Positions 7,638 through 11,472 of a DNA stretch of 11,472 nucleotides are shown here, one piece after another. A program made the translations under genes and the position numbers. The DNA lies in the NCBI GenBank assembly GCA_002382645.1, contig DFYP01000158.1, positions 8,215 through 19,686 on the forward strand, written 5' to 3'. Positions within the stretch are counted from its first letter, which is position 1, and the number at the start of each line of letters is the position of its first letter. Origin of the DNA: Desulfovibrio sp. UBA4079. GTDB taxonomy: Bacteria; Desulfobacterota; Desulfovibrionia; Desulfovibrionales; Desulfovibrionaceae. The notes below the pieces were generated by a model, which was not told the DNA's origin, did no database searches, and saw nothing but the letters and a program-made list of their open reading frames with translations.

Positions 7638-7964
7638 ATGTCGGCCTCGCCCCTGGACCTGCCCATCCTCGTGTCCCAGCTGCCCTACGTGCAGCAGGTG
7701 GCGCACGCCGAGCAGTCCAAGACCGAGGCCCAGCAGAACCACTTCGCCCCGATGCTGGACAAGAAGATCCGCGAGGACCGCGAAACGGTCCAGAACGTGG
7801 AACATCCGGACGCCGCCGAACCCGTGGACCGCGACGGCGGCGGGCAGGACCGGCCCGACCAGTACGCCCAGCACCGCGAACGCACGCCGCACGAGCCCGA
7901 GCAGGAGGCCGTGGCCTCCAATGCCTCGCCCTGGACCGGCAACATCATCAACGTCAAGATCTAG
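7638..7964 (+). CDS. Small charged protein of flagellar operon, unknown
   Basis: I do not recognise a family. The 108 residues contain no membrane segment and no signal peptide. The N-terminal 45 residues (LPILVSQLPYVQQVAHAEQ, then QQNHFAPMLDKK) could form a helix. The middle and end are rich in Asp, Glu, Arg, His and Gln (VDRDGGGQDRPDQY and similar) and look disordered. The last residues, TGNIINVKI, are more hydrophobic. The start is one base after the FliL-like stop (TAAGATG) and has no good Shine-Dalgarno, so translation probably depends on coupling. Codon use, with strong third-position GC, matches its neighbours and supports a real gene. The operon context suggests a basal-body or motor accessory role, but this is inference only. 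Confidence 0.7.
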   Translation: MSASPLDLPILVSQLPYVQQVAHAEQSKTEAQQNHFAPMLDKKIREDRETVQNVEHPDAAEPVDRDGGGQDRPDQYAQHRERTPHEPEQEAVASNASPWTGNIINVKI

Positions 7965-7980
7965 CCCCGCCCCCGCCCGC

Positions 7981-7996
7981 AGGCAGGGTTCTTGCA
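7981..7996 (+). promoter_or_regulatory. Possible sigma-54 promoter inside operon
   Basis: The element AGGCAGGGTTCTTGCA has GG (7982-7983) and GC (7994-7995) separated by exactly ten bases, as required for a -24/-12 sigma-54 promoter. It keeps GGCA and TTGCA but differs from TGGCAC at two places. Transcription would start near 8007, giving a leader of about 67 bases before the gene at 8074. It lies in the only sizeable gap (7965-8073) of the flagellar operon. No enhancer site was identified. Confidence 0.35.
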
Positions 7997-8073
7997 CTTC
8001 CCCCGGAAAACACGGCCGCATCAGGCATCTTCTTGACGCTGGTCCCGCGGCCGCCCTTCCTGCGAGGTTGTGC

Positions 8074-8493
8074 ATGGATTTCGCCACCCTGCTCCTGGTC
8101 CTGGTCTCCATGGCCGAACTGGCCCTGCTCTCCGTGGTGGTGGCCTTTTTCCAGCGCCTCAAGCGCTCCGAGGCCCTGGTGCAGACCCTCCAGGCGCGGC
8201 AGAGCGAACTCGTGCGCAAGCTCCAGCTCAACGCCCAGCTGGAGCAGGAACTGGTGGACAGCTTCCGCCGCCGCCAGGAGGAACTCTCCCGGCTGGACCG
8301 GCTCCTGGAGGAGCGCACCAAGCAGCTGGACGGCCTGGTCAAGCAGGCCGAGACCTTCACCCGCTCCCCGAGCTTCCTGCGCCAGGTGATCCTCACGGGC
8401 CACGGCGAGGGCAAGCCCGCCCCGGCCCTGGCCAAGGCAACGGGCCTCTCGGTGGACGAGGTGGCGATCATCATCAACCAGGCCGGGAACTGA
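8074..8493 (+). CDS. Membrane-anchored coiled-coil protein, SwrB/DUF2802-like layout
   Basis: The 139 residues have three parts. A membrane segment at about 4-27 is nearly at the N-terminus, with few residues before it. A long, charged coiled coil follows (about 28-92, heptad-like Leu among Arg/Glu/Gln). A small C-terminal segment (101-139) ends with GLSVDEVAIIINQAGN, which resembles the short helix-turn-helix-like end GLS..E...I of DUF6115, DUF2802 and SwrB proteins found in flagellar gene clusters. SwrB in Bacillus helps activate the export apparatus. The frame is open upstream to 7921, but the ATG at 8074 is preferred: GAGG (8064-8067) is 6 bases away and the protein then begins at the membrane anchor. 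The upstream extension would be Pro/Ser/Arg-rich and unlike the rest. Function is inferred from layout and context only. Confidence 0.75.
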   Translation: MDFATLLLVLVSMAELALLSVVVAFFQRLKRSEALVQTLQARQSELVRKLQLNAQLEQELVDSFRRRQEELSRLDRLLEERTKQLDGLVKQAETFTRSPSFLRQVILTGHGEGKPAPALAKATGLSVDEVAIIINQAGN

Positions 8494-8509
8494 GACGGCC
8501 CCCGCGGCC

Positions 8510-9283
8510 ATGCACGACTCCTTCGAAGCCCTGGCCCGGCAGGCGGCCTTCCGCAGGCTCCACCGCGTGGGCCAGAAGGTGCGGGCGCGGATGCTCCGCG
8601 CCGAGGGCCCGGACCTGGCCTGGGTCTCGGTGGAGGGCCAGGAGCTCCTGGCCAGGGTGGCCCAGCTCCCGCCCCCCGGCGCGCCCCTGCTCTTCCTGAT
8701 CACCAGCCTGGACCCGGAGATCCGGCTCCAGGACGTGACCCCGTCCTTTGTCCCGGCCACGCCCCTGAGCACCCTGGCCGCGAACTTCTCCAGCGCCCGG
8801 CTGCGCTACGACGCCCTGGCCCGCAAGGTCCCGGAACTGGCCCAGGCCGAGGGCAGCGCCCCGGCGATCCTGACCCGGGCCCTGGCCGTCAACGGTCCCC
8901 TGGCCCAGGCCCTGCTGGACTGCGCCCGGAGCGCCGCGGCCCTGTCCCGGGTCCTGGAACCCTCCCGCCGCCTGTTCTGGCAACCCTGGCTGCCCCTGGG
9001 GGCCGAGCGCCACGAGACCGTGCTGCGCCGGACTTCGGGCGGCCTGCTGAATCTGGAGGCCGGCTTTTTCCTGCCCGGCCGGGGCCAGGCCCGCATCCGC
9101 CTGCTCTGCAAGCCGCCCCGGGCCTCCTACCGGGTCCTCCTGGAGAATCCGGCGGCCTGGCCCGAACCTCCCCTGCCCCCGTTTCCCGGCCTCGACGCCC
9201 TGACCCTGGAATGCCTCGGCACGGACACCCTCGCGCCCGGGTCCAGCGGCGGCGTGCTGGCCGACGCCCTGGCCGGACGCTGA
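8510..9283 (+). CDS. Flagellar operon protein, possibly FliK-like
   Basis: The 257 residues show no membrane segment. The first 75 form a probable small beta-barrel pattern (GQKVRARMLR, then LAWVSVEGQELLARV and GAPLLFLITSLDPEIRLQ). This resembles the segment often seen ahead of the FliK hook-length-control domain in proteobacterial FliK-like proteins. A helical middle (about 100-150) follows. The last 100 residues (WLPLGAERHET, NLEAGFFLPGRGQARIRLL, YRVLLENP) have the rhythm of a FliK C-terminal domain that presents a beta-sheet to FlhB. There is no clear conserved motif, so the relationship is a guess from pattern. It starts 16 bases after the preceding gene without a good Shine-Dalgarno. It is the last gene before the terminator. 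If it binds FlhB, its place in the flhB operon would make sense. Confidence 0.7.
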   Translation: MHDSFEALARQAAFRRLHRVGQKVRARMLRAEGPDLAWVSVEGQELLARVAQLPPPGAPLLFLITSLDPEIRLQDVTPSFVPATPLSTLAANFSSARLRYDALARKVPELAQAEGSAPAILTRALAVNGPLAQALLDCARSAAALSRVLEPSRRLFWQPWLPLGAERHETVLRRTSGGLLNLEAGFFLPGRGQARIRLLCKPPRASYRVLLENPAAWPEPPLPPFPGLDALTLECLGTDTLAPGSSGGVLADALAGR

Positions 9284-9285
9284 AC

Positions 9286-9317
9286 AAAAAAAAGCCGCCT
9301 TGCGGCGGCTTCCTTTT
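9286..9317. terminator. Bidirectional rho-independent terminator
   Basis: AAGCCGCC (9292-9299) pairs with GGCGGCTT (9304-9311) around a TTGC loop. On the left is a run of eight A's (9286-9293), which is a perfect U-tract for minus-strand transcripts. On the right is TTCCTTTT for plus-strand transcripts. It fills the 50-base gap between the convergent stop codons of the flagellar operon (9283) and lpxC (9334), so it ends both. It should work best for the minus strand. Confidence 0.9.
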
Positions 9318-9333
9318 CGTCTTCAGGCGGGGA

Positions 9334-10260
9334 TCAGGCCACGGCCTGGGCCGCGTGCGGGGCCTTGCCCGGCAGGGTCCGCACTTCGGGGGCAACGGCC
9401 GGGACGGGCAACTCGACCTCTTCCAGATACTCGGCGCGGTGCTCGTCCAGGTAGCGCAGGAAGGCGTTGTTCATGGCGTGGCCCGAGGCGAAGACCTCGA
9501 AGCTGCCGTGCAGGGGCAGGCCGATGATGGCCATGTCGCCCACGAAGTCCAGCAACTTGTGGCGCACGAACTCGTCCTTGTAGCGCAGGCCGTCGGCATT
9601 GAGCACGTTGTACTCGTCCAGGACCACGGCGTTGTCCAGGGACCCGCCCAAGGCCAGGCCGTTGGCGTGCAGGTAGTCCACTTCCTTGAGGAAGCCGAAG
9701 GTGCGGGCCTTGGCCAGCTCCACGGCGAAGGTCCGGGGCGAGCCTTCCCAGCGCAGGTTCTGGCGGCCGATGAGCGGATGGGCGAAATCGATGGTGTAGT
9801 CCACCCGGAACCCGGCGAAGGGCTCGGCCTTGATGAACCGGCCCTCGCTCTCAAAGCGGATCGGGGCCTTGAGCGCCAGGACACGGCGGGGCTTGGACTG
9901 GGTGCGGATGCCGGCCTGGTTCAGGAGATAGACGAAGGAGGCCGAACTGCCGTCCATGATCGGAATCTCGCGGCCCTGGACCTCCACGTGGATGTTGTCG
10001 ATGCCCAGGCCGCGGATGGCGGCCAGGAGATGCTCCACCGTGGCCAGGGTCTCCTGGCCGTTGCCCAGGGTGGTGGCCAAACCGGTGTCCACCACCAGGG
10101 AGGGATTGGGCGTCAGGAAGGCGGAGCCGGAGCCATTGCGGATCGAAAACAAAATGCCTGCGTCTTCCAGGGCCGGCCGCAGGGTCAATTCGACCTGCTT
10201 GCCGCTGTGCAGCCCGATGCCCTTGCAGCGAACGGTCTTACGGATGGTGGTCTGTAGCAT
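9334..10260 (-). CDS. lpxC: UDP-3-O-acyl-N-acetylglucosamine deacetylase LpxC
   Basis: LpxC is a zinc enzyme that removes acetate from UDP-3-O-acyl-GlcNAc, the committed and normally essential step of lipid A synthesis in the cytoplasm. The 308 residues match the family. Zinc ligands are visible as H77 (TVEHLLA), H234 and D238 (RHKLLDFVGD); E76 is the catalytic base and H261 (SGHAMNN) the second catalytic His. T187 in RTFGF corresponds to the conserved Thr. The N-terminus (TIRKTVRCKGIGLHSG) and IMDGSSASFVYLL are typical. The start at 10260 has GGAGGGAG just upstream. After the core there is a tail of about 25 residues rich in Pro and Ala, ending AAQAVA. It lies downstream of prmC but is separated by 181 bases with its own likely promoter. 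Confidence 0.98.
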   Translation of the reverse strand: MLQTTIRKTVRCKGIGLHSGKQVELTLRPALEDAGILFSIRNGSGSAFLTPNPSLVVDTGLATTLGNGQETLATVEHLLAAIRGLGIDNIHVEVQGREIPIMDGSSASFVYLLNQAGIRTQSKPRRVLALKAPIRFESEGRFIKAEPFAGFRVDYTIDFAHPLIGRQNLRWEGSPRTFAVELAKARTFGFLKEVDYLHANGLALGGSLDNAVVLDEYNVLNADGLRYKDEFVRHKLLDFVGDMAIIGLPLHGSFEVFASGHAMNNAFLRYLDEHRAEYLEEVELPVPAVAPEVRTLPGKAPHAAQAVA

Positions 10261-10280
10261 ACTCCCTCCGAAGCCGCTTT

Positions 10281-10297
10281 AAGCAAGAACGATGCCA
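10281..10297 (-). promoter_or_regulatory. Sigma-54 (-24/-12) promoter for lpxC
   Basis: Read on the minus strand the element is TGGCATCGTTCTTGCTT. TGGCA and TTGCT match the sigma-54 consensus TGGCACG-N4-TTGCW, with only the CG after TGGCA changed (TC). GG (10296-10295) and GC (10284-10283) are separated by exactly ten bases. The expected transcript start is near 10271, just before the Shine-Dalgarno GGAGGGAG (10269-10262) of lpxC, so the leader would be only about 11 bases. No comparably good sigma-70 promoter is visible. Confidence 0.72.
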
Positions 10298-10326
10298 GCG
10301 AGTCTAGAGTTTGTTTTATTGTATGA

Positions 10327-10339
10327 TTTCAAATAATTG
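10327..10339 (+). promoter_or_regulatory. IHF-like binding site
   Basis: TTTCAAATAATTG differs at one position from the IHF consensus WATCAANNNNTTR and lies in the most AT-rich stretch of the window (about 10308-10345). It is centred about 62 bases upstream of the predicted lpxC sigma-54 start, where DNA bending would bring an upstream activator to the polymerase. An AT-rich stretch can match by chance. Confidence 0.4.
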
Positions 10340-10350
10340 TCTTGTGTGTT

Positions 10351-10364
10351 GCGCGATGCGCGAT
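10351..10364. repeat. Tandem 7-bp repeat GCGCGAT x2
   Basis: GCGCGAT occurs twice in direct succession, framed by TGTGTT and GTGTAG. It lies about 80-93 bases upstream of the predicted lpxC transcript start, a possible activator-binding position. Its function is unknown. Confidence 0.5.
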
Positions 10365-10397
10365 GTGTAGTGGAAACGCCATTCCGTAAGCATTTCA

Positions 10398-10435
10398 CCA
10401 CACCTTTCCGTGGGTTGTGTGGCTTTCCCGCCACA
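10398..10435. promoter_or_regulatory. Overlapping TGTGG/CCACA dyads, candidate enhancer
   Basis: Three half-sites form two overlapping inverted repeats: CCACAC (10398-10403) with GTGTGG (10417-10422), and TGTGGC (10418-10423) with GCCACA (10430-10435, 6-base spacer). They lie about 127-164 bases upstream of the predicted lpxC start, the usual range for enhancer-binding activators of sigma-54. The second one is 6 bases after the prmC stop and could also act as a weak hairpin in prmC mRNA, but no U-tract follows. Confidence 0.45.
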
Positions 10436-10441
10436 GTCCCA

Positions 10442-11302
10442 TCAGCCGCGCAGCACCGCCACGGCCCGCTGGCGGCCCGCCAGGTCCCGGAGCACCGTGG
10501 CCCGTGAAAAGGCCGCCAGGGACTGGAAAATCTCCAGGGCCGCCGGGCCCTGGGAGCAGCCGATCTCCATGAAGCCAAGCCCGCCGGGGGCAAGCAGACG
10601 GGCCACTTCCGGGGCCTGGGCCCGGACCTGGTCCAGGCCGTCGTCCCCGCCCCAGAGGGCCAGGCGCGGCTCGAACTCGCGCACCTCGCAGGAGAGCCCG
10701 GCGAACTCCGGGGCGCTCACATAGGGCGGATTGGCCAGCACCAGGCGGCAGGAGCCGTCCGCCAGGGGGCAGCGTCCGGCGTCGGCCCGCACCGGGAGTA
10801 CGCGCTCCGCCACCCCGTGCCGTTGGGTGTTGTCCCGGGCCACGGCCAGGGCCGCCGGACTCACGTCCACGGCCGCCACCCGGGCCTGGGGAAAGAGCAC
10901 GGCCAGGGCCACGGCCAGGCAGCCCGAGCCCGTGCCCAGGTCCGCGGCCAGAAAGGCCGCGTCCTTGGGGATGTCGCGCTGGGCCTCCTCCAGAAGCAGC
11001 TCGGTCTCGGGCCGGGGCACGAGCACGTCCCGGGTCACCCGGAACTCCAGGCCGAAGAATTCCTTGCGGCCCAGGATCAGGGCCACGGGCTCGCCGCGGC
11101 CCCGGCGGGCCACCAGGTCCCTGGCCCGGGACACCTCGTCCGCGGTCAGGGGCCGGGCCATGTCCAGAAAGAGATGGAGCCGGTCCAGGCCCAGGGCCTC
11201 GGCCAGCAGGAGTTCGGCGGACAGGCGCGGGCAGTCCACCCCGCGCTCGGCGAGAAACGCTTCGGATTTCTTGAGGATGTCCCGGACGCTGGGCCCGTTC
11301 AT
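10442..11302 (-). CDS. prmC: Release factor glutamine methyltransferase PrmC
   Basis: PrmC (HemK) uses S-adenosylmethionine to methylate the glutamine of the GGQ motif in release factors RF1 and RF2. The 286 residues are normal in length. The helical N-terminal domain (1-75) binds the release factor. RPETE is at 97-101, the SAM-binding DLGTGSG at 121-127, the acidic end of strand 2 near VDVSPAALAVA (145-155), and the catalytic NPPY at 191-194. The phrase EPRLALWGGDDGLD is also typical. It starts 5 bases after the prfA stop on the same strand, the standard prfA-prmC pair in which the enzyme sits next to its substrate. No gene overlaps its 3' end; the 181-base lpxC control region follows. Confidence 0.97.
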   Translation of the reverse strand: MNGPSVRDILKKSEAFLAERGVDCPRLSAELLLAEALGLDRLHLFLDMARPLTADEVSRARDLVARRGRGEPVALILGRKEFFGLEFRVTRDVLVPRPETELLLEEAQRDIPKDAAFLAADLGTGSGCLAVALAVLFPQARVAAVDVSPAALAVARDNTQRHGVAERVLPVRADAGRCPLADGSCRLVLANPPYVSAPEFAGLSCEVREFEPRLALWGGDDGLDQVRAQAPEVARLLAPGGLGFMEIGCSQGPAALEIFQSLAAFSRATVLRDLAGRQRAVAVLRG

Positions 11303-11307
11303 GTCGG

Positions 11308-11472
11308 CTAGGCGCCGGCCTGCCGGGTCAAGGCTTCGGCCTGGTAGTGGCTGACCAGGGCCTGGACCAGGTCGTCCAGGTCCCCTTCCATGACCGCGGC
11401 CAGCTTGTACAGGGTCAGGTTGATGCGGTGGTCCGTGACCCGGCTCTGGGGGAAGTTGTAGGTGCGGATGCG
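11308..11472 (-). CDS. prfA: Peptide chain release factor 1, 3' end
   Basis: Only the last 54 residues are in the window; the gene continues past the right edge. The visible protein begins RIRTYNFPQSRVTDHRINLT and goes on with LYKLAAVMEGDLDDLVQALV. This matches the C-terminal segment of RF1, which reads UAA and UAG stop codons and releases the peptide on the ribosome. The GGQ motif and the PxT recognition motif lie outside the window. The reading frame was found from the reverse complement and ends with TAG at 11310-11308, five bases before prmC. RF1 rather than RF2 is favoured by the wording YNFPQSRVTDHR and by the prmC neighbour. Confidence 0.94.
   Translation of the reverse strand, partial: RIRTYNFPQSRVTDHRINLTLYKLAAVMEGDLDDLVQALVSHYQAEALTRQAGA

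Noticed and set aside
6449..7666. Minus-strand open frame of 405 codons opposite cheY and the FliL-like gene
   Set aside because: Both sense genes have convincing motifs; the antisense product is a compositional shadow.
8013..8053. Inverted repeat CGGCCGC / GCGGCCG as a terminator
   Set aside because: The loop is 27 bases, the arms are near-palindromes common in GC-rich DNA, and no T-run follows.
7921..8073. N-terminal extension of the coiled-coil membrane protein
   Set aside because: The added residues are Pro/Ser/Arg-rich, overlap the preceding gene and are not needed; the ATG at 8074 has a proper GAGG and begins at the membrane anchor.
9211..10257. Plus-strand open frame of 348 codons opposite lpxC
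   Set aside because: It reads through the terminator hairpin and the antisense of LpxC; composition is that of a shadow frame.
10318..10323. Sigma-70 -10-like TACAAT on the minus strand before lpxC
   Set aside because: It matches five of six bases, but nothing like TTGACA is found 16-18 bases upstream and there is no extended TG; in AT-rich DNA this is likely chance, although a weak basal promoter cannot be excluded.
1..11472. CRISPR array, transposon, tRNA, phage or defence genes
   Set aside because: No spaced repeats, transposase motifs, tRNA-like folds or phage-type genes were seen; every stretch over 300 bases is accounted for by a gene.

Overview
The window is GC-rich, tightly packed bacterial DNA. 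The gene order (fliR-flhB-flhA-flhF-flhG-fliA-cheY, then a FliL-like gene) and the protein sequences suggest a Gram-negative, polarly flagellated bacterium of the Desulfovibrio type (Desulfobacterota). The placement is inferred from gene order and family resemblance, not from a marker gene. An outer membrane is implied by lpxC.

Plus strand, 1-9283: a late flagellar operon with almost no intergenic space. It holds the 3' part of fliR, then flhB and flhA (with fliR, membrane parts of the flagellar export gate), flhF and flhG (pole selection and number control), fliA (sigma-28), cheY, a FliL-family protein with a long acidic N-terminus, and three small accessory genes. These three are a charged, probably disordered 108-residue protein, a membrane-anchored coiled-coil protein that recalls DUF6115/SwrB/DUF2802 proteins, and a 257-residue protein whose layout vaguely recalls FliK. 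The only real gap in the operon (7965-8073) holds a sigma-54-like -24/-12 element. A hairpin at 9286-9317, with A's on one side and T's on the other, ends this operon and also the opposing lpxC unit.

Minus strand, 11472-9334: the 3' end of prfA (release factor 1), prmC (release factor glutamine methyltransferase), a 181-base AT-richer spacer, then lpxC (committed step of lipid A synthesis). The spacer is the most interesting non-coding DNA here. Read toward lpxC it has, in order, TGTGG/CCACA dyads, a tandem 7-bp repeat, an IHF-like site, and a very good -24/-12 sigma-54 promoter about 11 bases before the Shine-Dalgarno/start region of lpxC. This is the standard layout of an enhancer-activated sigma-54 promoter, placed before an essential envelope gene.

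Other points: FlhF has an intact P-loop and TKLDE but altered G2/G3 motifs, and the partner FlhG lacks the N-terminal activator motif known from Bacillus-type FlhG. The flhG tail, a MinD-like amphipathic helix, is encoded in the same 59 bases that encode the Ser-rich start of FliA.
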